DNA from: Nostoc linckia FACHB-104
GTDB taxonomy: Bacteria; Cyanobacteriota; Cyanobacteriia; Cyanobacteriales; Nostocaceae
Length of the DNA: 64,000 bases
Direction: 5' to 3'
NCBI RefSeq assembly: GCF_014696615.1
Contig: NZ_JACJQJ010000009.1
Span: 124,001-188,000 of the forward strand
Below are positions 8,729 to 17,080 of the stretch, one piece after another. The notes under the pieces were generated by a model. It worked only from the letters and a program-made list of their open reading frames with translations, had not been told where the DNA came from and ran no database searches. Numbering within the stretch: the stretch's first letter is position 1; every line of letters begins with the position of its first letter. The position numbers and the translations under genes were made by a program.

Positions 8729-9832
8729 ATGTATCAAGTTAATCAAAATCAATTTGTAAATTCATCGTTAGAAAATCGCCCTCGTTTGGCGCTAACATTG
8801 GGAGATCCATCTGGAATAGGGTCTGAGGTGATTTTAAAAGCTTTGGCTGATCCAGATATAAGCCAAAAATTTAACGTAACAGTTATAGGTAATTTAGATT
8901 TATTAGTGCAAACTCACAAGAATTTATTGAGTTTAACTAATAATCTCGTCCCTTTGGCAAATCCTGAGCAATTGTCAGTGATTGATGTGCCATTGCCAAG
9001 GGACATCAAAGATGAAATTATGATCGGTACTGCTAATCAGGCTAGTGGTGCGGCTAGTTTTGCCTATATGGAATATGCGATCGCCCAAACATTAGCTGGT
9101 AAATTTGATGGTATCGTTACTGCCCCGATCGCTAAATCAGCTTGGAAGGCGGCGGGATATAATTATCCAGGGCAAACGGAACTTTTAGCCGAAAAGTCTG
9201 GTGTTGAGCGCTTTGGGATGTTATTTGTGGCGCGATCGCCTTATACTGGTTGGACGCTCAGAGCATTGCTTGCTACTACACATATACCGTTACGTCAAGT
9301 AGCAGATACCTTAACACCCCAGTTACTCAGCAAGAAGCTAGATTTGCTAGTGGAGTGTTTAGAAAAAGATTTTGGCATAGAGAATGGGAAAATTGCGATC
9401 GCGGGTTTAAATCCCCATAGTGGCGAACAGGGACAATTGGGAACAGAAGAAATAGATTGGTTAATTCCCTGGTTAGAACAAGAACGCCAGAATCACCCAA
9501 ATTTGCGCTTAGAAGGGCCAATACCACCAGATACGATGTGGGTTAAACCCGGTCAAGCTTGGTATGGCCATACTAACAGCCAAAATCCGGCTGATGGCTA
9601 TTTGGCGCTTTACCACGACCAAGGCTTAATTCCCGTCAAGTTGATGGCGTTTGACCGTGCAGTTAATACGACGATAGGTCTACCTTTTGTCAGAACTTCA
9701 CCGGATCATGGAACAGCATTTGATATTGCGGGTAAAGGAATTGCTGATGCTACAAGTATGAAAGCAGCCATTGAGTTAGCGGTGGAGTTAGTTAGTCAAA
9801 GATTAGTCACAAAGTTGACTGTTGACTGTTGA
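8729..9832 (+). CDS. pdxA: 4-hydroxythreonine-4-phosphate dehydrogenase
   Basis: It oxidises 4-phosphohydroxy-L-threonine in pyridoxal phosphate synthesis. The 367-aa protein shows [11 protein letters not shown] near the N-terminus, the metal-binding His segments [22 protein letters not shown] and [10 protein letters not shown], and [13 protein letters not shown]. Length is slightly above the family norm because of an N-terminal stretch of about 15 residues and a C-terminal tail (KLTVDC) encoded by TTGACTG heptamer repeats at 9815-9835, which also supply the stop codon. Confidence 0.94.
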   Translation: MYQVNQNQFVNSSLENRPRLALTLGDPSGIGSEVILKALADPDISQKFNVTVIGNLDLLVQTHKNLLSLTNNLVPLANPEQLSVIDVPLPRDIKDEIMIGTANQASGAASFAYMEYAIAQTLAGKFDGIVTAPIAKSAWKAAGYNYPGQTELLAEKSGVERFGMLFVARSPYTGWTLRALLATTHIPLRQVADTLTPQLLSKKLDLLVECLEKDFGIENGKIAIAGLNPHSGEQGQLGTEEIDWLIPWLEQERQNHPNLRLEGPIPPDTMWVKPGQAWYGHTNSQNPADGYLALYHDQGLIPVKLMAFDRAVNTTIGLPFVRTSPDHGTAFDIAGKGIADATSMKAAIELAVELVSQRLVTKLTVDC

Positions 9833-9835
9833 CTA
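9815..9835. repeat. TTGACTG heptamer repeats overlapping the pdxA 3' end
   Basis: Two TTGACTG units and one TTGACTA unit in tandem span the end of pdxA. The coding sequence ends inside the array, so part of the protein C-terminus derives from intergenic-type repeat DNA. Confidence 0.75.
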
Positions 9836-10051
9836 CCACAACGGATATTTTTCATAACTGAAATAGGATTGCTATATTTTCAATGCAAACATCAACACAT
9901 CACTGCTGTGTCCCCAGCAATCATTTTCAATCTTGATTGCAGTGGGATAAATTGCGCGGTTTCCCCATAGCCATAGACCACGCAATTGTCCTACCTAAAT
10001 TTATGAAAATCATTTTTCAAATTGGTATTAATTACAATTACCAACTACTAA

Positions 10052-13000
10052 TTATCCTTTTACATGATTACGACTAATAGCTAAAGCTTGATTGACTTCA
10101 TTTAATAAATCTTCCATTGATATTGAGCGCGGTAAAATCTGAGCAGAAATTGTATTTCCTACAGTTTCTATAGTTTCTAATCCATTCTTTTTGGTTCTCT
10201 CGCTTCCTGCCTGGACTCTAGTCCTTGAGGAATTTAATTGCTGGTCAAGTATTAAAATGGGTGGCAAATTAATTGGTAAATCTCCTAATGCTTTTAATGC
10301 TTTCAACATTTCTTTGGATATAGTAGATTCTCCTAGAGAAATTAAGAGTAAATCAACGCTTTGATGGCGAATTTGTTGTAGTACTTCTGTCCAACAACTA
10401 CCCATTGCGGCTTTTAAGCCAGCGGTTTGCAAGTATTGAATTAAGGCTTGAAACCACTCAGATCCCCTTTCAGCAGTTTCATTACTCAGCGAAGAGTTCT
10501 TTTCGGCACGATAACCCCTAACAGACTTACGTCTTCCCTGAGGTAAATCTCGCAGCATGGTGATATCCACCACTAAAATACTGGGTGGGCAACATATCCC
10601 CGAAGCTATCTGTAGCACTGATAATAAAGCATCAGTTTTACTCGCACTACTGCTGTTGTCTTTACCCATTGGGGTTAAGCAAGGAAACACAGATAATCCA
10701 GGGATTTGGGAAGCTGCTAGGGTAGTGACGACATCGCAAGTCACCAGCGGTAACGCCGCCAATCGCGGATGTTGGCTGAGTTGTTGCAGGTAGGCTTGCG
10801 CTACAGGCGTTTCTACATCTAGTAACACGACATCGAACTGCCAAACTCTAGCTAACAGTTCTGCCTGATCTAGATCATCTACTTCGATAACTCGGTGTTC
10901 TCGCAATGAAGGGTAAGGATTAATCGCTTCCAATTCTGGATTGACTAATCGCAGAATTCGCAGCGGGGTTTTCATGAGAGACATGTCGTTGCTATCCAAC
11001 CCTGATTGCGAACTTGTTGGTTTAGCACATAGAGTTTCTAACAGTGGCACCAAGGCTTGATGCTGCGCTGGTAAGCTTAAAAAACCATCGGCCCTGTTAG
11101 CGAATGCTTGTTCCTTTTCGGCTCCCGTGGCTGTCACAATTAGGGGAATATGGCGAGTTGCGGCATCAGATTTAAGTAAGGTGAGTACATCCCAACCGGA
11201 TAACAGTGGTAGCAGCGGATTTAAAAATACAGCTTTTGGTTGTAAGCGACGGGCTTTTTCTACTGCTTCTGTTCCCGATCGCGCAATGACTACGCGGTAA
11301 CCTAAACCTTTAAGCTGATCGGTTAAATCTTCAATATATCGGGCTACTGCTTCAACTACTAATACCAGCCTTTTTGAAGATACTAGCTGTTTTGTCGATG
11401 GGTTAACTAGCTGACGCGTTGATGTTGTGTGGCCACGTGTCCTGGTATTGGCTGTATCACTGTACTCTATATTTTCCTCCTCTTGTTCAGAAAAGCCTGT
11501 TTTGGGCGGGCTGGGTGGTAAAAGCAGAGTAAATTGGCTGCCTTTGCCTTCTCGCGACAGAAAGCTGACATCCCCACCATGAAGCCTTGCCAAAGCCCTA
11601 GTTAAGACTAACCCTAAACCAGTGCCTTCAAATTGCCGAGTCAGGGGATTTTCTAGCTGTTGAAATTTTTGAAAAATTAAATGTTGCTGGTGTTCGGGAA
11701 TACCAATACCTGTATCCCAAACTGTAAAGGCAATCCACCCTTCCCAATGACTCACCCGCAAGCCAATTTCCCCAGATTCTTCCGTAAATTTAAAGGCATT
11801 GGAAAGCAGGTGTACCAACATTTGCCGCAGGCGTAATTCGTCTGCCACCATCTGCTCTAAACCTGGTTCAATGACGATGCTAAATTGATGTTCGCTCGCA
11901 CGGTTAGCAGGAGATGGTTTGATGGTTTTAGGTTTATTGCTTTGAGTTTGAATCGCTTTTGCTTCAGATAGGGCGCGATCGCAAACTGCCTGAATATTCA
12001 CTGGGGCTAGGGTCAGATCCATCTGCCCCGTCTCCATACGGGTTAGATCTAAAATATCGTTGACGACACTCATCAAATGTCGTCCGCTTTGATGAATTAG
12101 TCCGGCATAACGGGCTTGACGTTCGTTTAATTCTCCTAATTGCTGATCTACCAATAACCGTGATAACCCTAAAACAGCAGTTAGGGGTGTCTTCAGTTCA
12201 TGACTAATACAAGCTAAAAACTCATCTTTTAAACGATTTAATTGAATAAGATCGGCATTTTTGGCTGCTAGTTCTTTACTAAGCTGCTGTTGTTCGGTGA
12301 CATCAGTAGCTAAGACCAGCCACAAATCATCAGTATTGATATTTAAATCTTGATTACTTAGTGTGATTTCTGTATCAGAACTTAAAACTTTTAACTCTGG
12401 ACTATCTAAAGGAATTTTGGCAAACTGCCAAACTCGCTCTTGACCATTTTGCACCTCTACAATACAGGTGCAAGTTCCCATCTGGCTATCCCAGAAGCAT
12501 TGATTGGATGAGGCATCGGAAGGATTATCTGCAGACAATGGTGTAGATTGTAAGTTGCCAGACAAGCCTTCTGTGAAAAAGTTGGGAGTAGCAGCAGTTT
12601 CAGATCTAAGTTTCCGCTTTGGCGGGATGGGTTTACTTCTCAAGGATAAGGTATTCTCATCCAAATGCAGTTTGATGGGCGTGGCTGGCTCTTGCTGACT
12701 ATAAGCATTATCTGTCACATGGGTATAATGCCTATTGACTTGTTGTGTGGCATATTCTGCCTGTTTGGCTCTGGTAGGTATGAGTATGCGCTCTACTTGT
12801 CGCCTGACTTCTTCTGGATCTTTCAATATCCCCAATTGCTGCCACCACGCTGGATTTTGTGCCACCACCTCTCCAGTACCAGTTTGCAACATCAAAGGCC
12901 AAGGCAAGCGTTCTAACAATTGCACCAGTGGCTGATAAACTGACGTTTGGGGAGGATTGGGGATCTCTACTGGCGATTGAGTTGCTATGGCAACATCTTC

Positions 13001-13465
13001 TCTAATTTCATCTTCTACATATTCAGAAATTGCTGCTTTTTGACCTGCTAATAATGCTAATAATCTTGAGCTATCTAGCAAGCCCACAAATTTGCCATCA
13101 GGATCAATGAGCGCCCAATTAAAATTATTGTGATTGATTTGAGTTTGTTGGTAGCGCAAAAATAAGCCAAATTGCTCTACGCGCTCAACAGCTGGTATGG
13201 TTTGTATGGGTTCAATTAATGATAAAGCGAAATTTGAAACTGGTTGTTGTAAGTTGAGGCGATCGCCTCCCACTGCTGCTAGCAATTTTTGAATACATCT
13301 GGCAGAGTGCAGCAACCCAACCGGGCATTGCTGCTGATTTACCACTACCACGCGATCGCACTGCTCTTTTTCAAAAATCTCCAGCACCATTGCCAGAGTA
13401 CTTGTTTCTATGCAGATGGGTACGGTTGCTAGAAAGTCATAAAGCGGGTACTGTAGCATTGACAT
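10052..13465 (-). CDS. CBS-domain hybrid histidine kinase with degenerate receivers
   Basis: An 1137-aa cytosolic sensor kinase. Order: a CBS pair (about residues 5-155), a PAS-like region broken by a Ser/Pro-rich linker (about 175-400), HisKA with ISHELKTPL (His 422), HATPase_c (about 540-660, with WDTGIGIP and GTGLGL), then three receiver-like modules. The first has Asn 749 in place of the phospho-Asp (VFLNPLLP) and lacks the conserved Lys; the second keeps VVLLDVETP but is otherwise poor; the third (about 985-1090) has LLLISLGE. They look like pseudo-receivers. The gene is divergent from kaiABC, with about 0.95 kb to the preferred kaiA start. A clock input or output role is inference from position only. 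Confidence 0.85.
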   Translation of the reverse strand: MSMLQYPLYDFLATVPICIETSTLAMVLEIFEKEQCDRVVVVNQQQCPVGLLHSARCIQKLLAAVGGDRLNLQQPVSNFALSLIEPIQTIPAVERVEQFGLFLRYQQTQINHNNFNWALIDPDGKFVGLLDSSRLLALLAGQKAAISEYVEDEIREDVAIATQSPVEIPNPPQTSVYQPLVQLLERLPWPLMLQTGTGEVVAQNPAWWQQLGILKDPEEVRRQVERILIPTRAKQAEYATQQVNRHYTHVTDNAYSQQEPATPIKLHLDENTLSLRSKPIPPKRKLRSETAATPNFFTEGLSGNLQSTPLSADNPSDASSNQCFWDSQMGTCTCIVEVQNGQERVWQFAKIPLDSPELKVLSSDTEITLSNQDLNINTDDLWLVLATDVTEQQQLSKELAAKNADLIQLNRLKDEFLACISHELKTPLTAVLGLSRLLVDQQLGELNERQARYAGLIHQSGRHLMSVVNDILDLTRMETGQMDLTLAPVNIQAVCDRALSEAKAIQTQSNKPKTIKPSPANRASEHQFSIVIEPGLEQMVADELRLRQMLVHLLSNAFKFTEESGEIGLRVSHWEGWIAFTVWDTGIGIPEHQQHLIFQKFQQLENPLTRQFEGTGLGLVLTRALARLHGGDVSFLSREGKGSQFTLLLPPSPPKTGFSEQEEENIEYSDTANTRTRGHTTSTRQLVNPSTKQLVSSKRLVLVVEAVARYIEDLTDQLKGLGYRVVIARSGTEAVEKARRLQPKAVFLNPLLPLLSGWDVLTLLKSDAATRHIPLIVTATGAEKEQAFANRADGFLSLPAQHQALVPLLETLCAKPTSSQSGLDSNDMSLMKTPLRILRLVNPELEAINPYPSLREHRVIEVDDLDQAELLARVWQFDVVLLDVETPVAQAYLQQLSQHPRLAALPLVTCDVVTTLAASQIPGLSVFPCLTPMGKDNSSSASKTDALLSVLQIASGICCPPSILVVDITMLRDLPQGRRKSVRGYRAEKNSSLSNETAERGSEWFQALIQYLQTAGLKAAMGSCWTEVLQQIRHQSVDLLLISLGESTISKEMLKALKALGDLPINLPPILILDQQLNSSRTRVQAGSERTKKNGLETIETVGNTISAQILPRSISMEDLLNEVNQALAISRNHVKG

Positions 13466-14411
13466 ACGGCTTCGGTGGTTGTTCTTCCTGAGGAAGCCTC
13501 TGGCTGTACCATTACCTTTGGGGCAAATGACGCTGAGACCTGAAGCAATATCCTTTGAGAAGACTCTAATAAAGAATTCTGGTGATTAATTTCAATGCCA
13601 TTGAATTATGGGCTTTGCCCTGACTGACACTTGTTACATATACTCATGTTCCTGTCGGTGGCATTTCCCTTTTTTGCATTTTACTGCGGACAAATATTCT
13701 AACCAGTATTCTGACTGGTGTTAAAAATCCTCCTTGCTCGCATTAGCTAAAACAATTATGGCTCTAAAGATTCGCTTTAGAACCTTGAGGAATTATAATG
13801 ATTTAGAATGCGACAATCCGTTAAGTTCGTTTAAGTATCTTATCAAGGAGCAAATAAAAAAATCCTTATTTGGATAGATATACATGATGATAATCATCTA
13901 CTAACAATGCCCTCTATAAGCAACGCGGCATCAACAAGTTATTAAGTCTTACGGCTCACTAACTGCATGAGTCTTTTGAGTGCCCCACTCTTGCGCTGAC
14001 ACGAATTCTTCTTTGGATCGCTATTAATTCAGTTAAATTCACACCTAACTTGAGCCTATAACGGTCTCCCGGGTTGAATAATCTCGATAAAATTGCTCAA
14101 GGCGCTCGAGGATACGTATAGACCAAACACAAATGTTATTACCAATATTAATTCTCCCACCACATATTAAAAAAACTTTATATTATTTATCAACCTTAGT
14201 TATTTGTCCAAGGCAGGCTGGGTGGATGTTGAACTTGCCTAACAACATTACAAATAACAAGTTTTTTATCACATCTTTTCCGTTCTTGGATACTTTTAAT
14301 ATAAATTTTTTCATGAAGGGCTTGCTACCCAACAATAATGAAAACTTCATTGCAAAATATTGCTATGGATTTGCATCTTATAAGGAAAAACACCAGAATT
14401 TGTTTCAACAG
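13466..14411. promoter_or_regulatory. Divergent control region, hybrid kinase / kaiA
   Basis: The region between the leftward kinase and the preferred kaiA start must hold the promoters of both. The kaiA frame is open back to 14133 but that part has low-complexity hydrophobic composition (see kaiA). HIP1 sites are absent here, in contrast to the flanking genes. I could not assign a -10/-35 pair or a clock-regulator site by eye. Confidence 0.45.
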
Positions 14412-14717
14412 ATGGATGCACACGACCGAGAACAGTTGTTGCGAGAAATCAAATCTGATTACCGAGAAATACTTATATACTACTTTACTACAGAACCAAC
14501 TGTAAAAGAAAAGATTGATAAATTTATCAATGCAGTATTTTGTGCTAATATTCCTGTGCCCCAAATCATCGAAATGCACATGGAGTTAATTGACGAATTC
14601 TCTAAACAGTTAAGGCTAGAAGGAAGGAGTGATGAAACATTACTAGATTATCGACTGGCATTAATAGATATTCTGGCTCACTTGTGTGAAACTTATAGAT
14701 GTTCGATATATAAATAA
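14412..14717 (+). CDS. kaiA: Circadian clock protein KaiA, short form
   Basis: KaiA stimulates KaiC autophosphorylation. From Met 14412 the 101-aa product MDAHDREQLLREIKSDYREI through LAHLCETYRCSIYK corresponds to the C-terminal helical KaiC-binding and dimerisation domain, the short form I recall from Anabaena. The N-terminal pseudo-receiver found in unicellular KaiA is absent. The frame stays open upstream to 14133 (93 more codons, with an in-frame ATG at 14313), but that part resembles neither a receiver nor a KaiA linker. No Shine-Dalgarno sequence precedes any of these starts, so the N-terminus is open. It is followed by kaiB after 104 bp. Confidence 0.88.
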   Translation: MDAHDREQLLREIKSDYREILIYYFTTEPTVKEKIDKFINAVFCANIPVPQIIEMHMELIDEFSKQLRLEGRSDETLLDYRLALIDILAHLCETYRCSIYK

Positions 14718-14821
14718 AGTAAATGTATCGAAGTTAAGCTTGGCAAAAACAGCTGCTATGACTCCTGACCAATGCTTTTTCACATCCTCTATTTCTAGCC
14801 TCAAGTTTAGCCTGTATCTTT

Positions 14822-15136
14822 ATGAATAAAGCACGAAAGACCTATGTTCTCAAGCTTTATGTAGCTGGAAACACACCTAACTCAGTACGGGCATTAAAAA
14901 CACTAAAGGATATTTTAGAACAAGAATTTCAAGGTGTTTATGCTTTGAAAGTCATCGATGTTTTAAAAAGCCCCCAACTGGCAGAAGAGGATAAAATATT
15001 AGCCACTCCAACATTATCTAAAATTTTGCCTCCTCCTGTTCGTAAAATTATTGGTGACCTTTCAGACAGAGAAAGAGTGTTAATTGGATTAGATTTACTA
15101 TATGAAGAACTGAGTGAAGAAGGCTGGGAAGAGTAA
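14822..15136 (+). CDS. kaiB: Circadian clock protein KaiB
   Basis: A 104-aa thioredoxin-like fold protein that binds phosphorylated KaiC at night, sequesters KaiA and, in the fold-switched state, recruits output kinases. Recognisable are [35 protein letters not shown], the cis-proline region [15 protein letters not shown], and an acidic C-terminus ELSEEGWEE. Length is normal. It is followed by kaiC after 278 bp that contain short degenerate repeats. Confidence 0.97.
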   Translation: MNKARKTYVLKLYVAGNTPNSVRALKTLKDILEQEFQGVYALKVIDVLKSPQLAEEDKILATPTLSKILPPPVRKIIGDLSDRERVLIGLDLLYEELSEEGWEE

Positions 15137-15414
15137 ACAGAAGTATGAAGTACGAAGTATGAAATTGCCTGTTTTCTTCAATCATGAGGAATTCATGGCT
15201 AAAGAATCTGAGGAATCGGATTCTCTCGTCTACCAGTCCTGGAGTAGATAGTCATTTTTTACTTTGTGCTTGAAACTTCAGACTTCTTTATCGTTTATCC
15301 TTTACACTTTCAGCTTCTTTAGTAAAATATTTAAGCGTTAAGCGTAACAATTTGATGGAATATTCCAAAGATTAGTCATAAAACCTGGGTAGAATACCCC
15401 TTTTTTAACAAGCA

Positions 15415-16977
15415 ATGATTGAAAAAGACCAGCCAGAGCCAAGCAAAACACCGTTAATTGGGGGTGTAGAAAAGATTAGCACAATGATAGAGGGCTTTGA
15501 CGATATTAGTCACGGTGGTTTACCTATTGGGAGAACTACCTTAGTCAGTGGCACCTCTGGTACGGGTAAAACTTTATTATCTCTACAATTTCTCTATAAC
15601 GGTATCACATTCTTTGACGATCCAGGGGTATTTGTTACCTTTGAAGAATCCCCTAGCGATATTATTAAAAATGCCCATATTTTTGGGTGGAATTTGCAAC
15701 GTTTAATAGACGAAGGTAAATTATTTATTCTCGATGCTTCACCAGATCCTGAAGGTCAAGATATTGTAGGCAACTTTGACCTTTCAGCATTGATTGAGCG
15801 TTTGCAATATGCGATTCGCAAATACAAAGCCAAACGCGTATCAATTGACTCGATCACAGCTGTATTTCAGCAGTATGAAGCAATGGGAGTAGTCAGGCGA
15901 GAGATTTTTCGTCTCGTCGCCCGTCTCAAACAGCTAAATGTTACCACTGTAATTACTACCGAACGTAGCGAAGAATATGGGCCCGTCGCTTCTTTTGGAG
16001 TGGAAGAGTTTGTTTCTGATAACGTTGTCATAGTTCGCAACGTTTTAGAAGGAGAACGTCGCCGCCGCACCATTGAAATTTTGAAATTGCGCGGTACAAC
16101 TCATATGAAAGGTGAATATCCTTTTACCATTACCAATGAAGGAGTGAATATTTTCCCATTGGGAGCTATGCGCTTGACACAAAGGTCTTCTAATGTCAGG
16201 GTATCCTCCGGGGTGAAAACCTTGGATGAAATGTGTGGGGGTGGCTTCTTTAAAGATTCGATTATTTTAGCCACAGGAGCCACAGGTACTGGTAAAACAT
16301 TATTAGTCAGCAAATTTATTCAAGATGGCTGCCTCAATGGCGAACAGGCGATATTATTTGCTTATGAGGAATCACGTGCCCAGCTTTCTCGCAATGCTTC
16401 CTCTTGGGGAATTGATTTTGAGGAGTTAGAAAAACAAGGTTTACTCAAAATTATCTGTACCTATCCCGAATCAACTGGCTTAGAAGATCATTTGCAAATT
16501 ATTAAGTCAGAAATTGCTGTTTTTAAGCCAGCGAGAATTGCCATAGACTCGCTTTCTGCATTAGCCAGAGGAGTCAGCAATAATGCCTTTAGACAGTTTG
16601 TCATTGGTGTTACGGGTTACGCGAAACAAGAAGAAATTACAGGGTTTTTTACCAACACAACTGACCAATTTATGGGATCGCATTCTATTACTGATTCCCA
16701 TATTTCCACGATTACTGACACAATTTTGATGTTACAGTATGTAGAAATTCGTGGAGAAATGTCGCGGGCAATTAATGTATTCAAAATGCGGGGATCTTGG
16801 CATGACAAAGGTATCCGCGAGTACAATATTACCGCTGCTGGCCCAGATATTAAAGATTCTTTCCGAAATTATGAAAGAATTGTTAGTGGTGCTCCTACCC
16901 GCGTTAGTATCGATGAAAAGGCGGAACTTTCTCGCATAGTCAAAAGTTTTGAAGGTAAACAGAGTTCCGATTCCTAA
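15415..16977 (+). CDS. kaiC: Circadian clock ATPase/kinase KaiC
   Basis: The central oscillator: a double-RecA hexameric ATPase with autokinase and autophosphatase activity. CI has Walker A GTSGTGKT (Lys 52, Thr 53) and catalytic glutamates in VTFEES; CII has GATGTGKT and AYEES. The phosphorylation pair falls exactly at Ser 431 and Thr 432 (SHISTITDT), the numbering of the Synechococcus elongatus protein, so the length is conserved (520 aa). The C-terminal A-loop and tail that KaiA pulls on are present. All key residues look intact. Confidence 0.98.
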   Translation: MIEKDQPEPSKTPLIGGVEKISTMIEGFDDISHGGLPIGRTTLVSGTSGTGKTLLSLQFLYNGITFFDDPGVFVTFEESPSDIIKNAHIFGWNLQRLIDEGKLFILDASPDPEGQDIVGNFDLSALIERLQYAIRKYKAKRVSIDSITAVFQQYEAMGVVRREIFRLVARLKQLNVTTVITTERSEEYGPVASFGVEEFVSDNVVIVRNVLEGERRRRTIEILKLRGTTHMKGEYPFTITNEGVNIFPLGAMRLTQRSSNVRVSSGVKTLDEMCGGGFFKDSIILATGATGTGKTLLVSKFIQDGCLNGEQAILFAYEESRAQLSRNASSWGIDFEELEKQGLLKIICTYPESTGLEDHLQIIKSEIAVFKPARIAIDSLSALARGVSNNAFRQFVIGVTGYAKQEEITGFFTNTTDQFMGSHSITDSHISTITDTILMLQYVEIRGEMSRAINVFKMRGSWHDKGIREYNITAAGPDIKDSFRNYERIVSGAPTRVSIDEKAELSRIVKSFEGKQSSDS

Positions 16978-17080
16978 ATTTGGTATCGTACTATATTCTC
17001 TTCTCAATTTAGTGACGTGCTATATTCTGTGGTGAAGAAAAGGTTTCTGCCGCTAGATTGATTTCGTGTGAGGGGATGCG

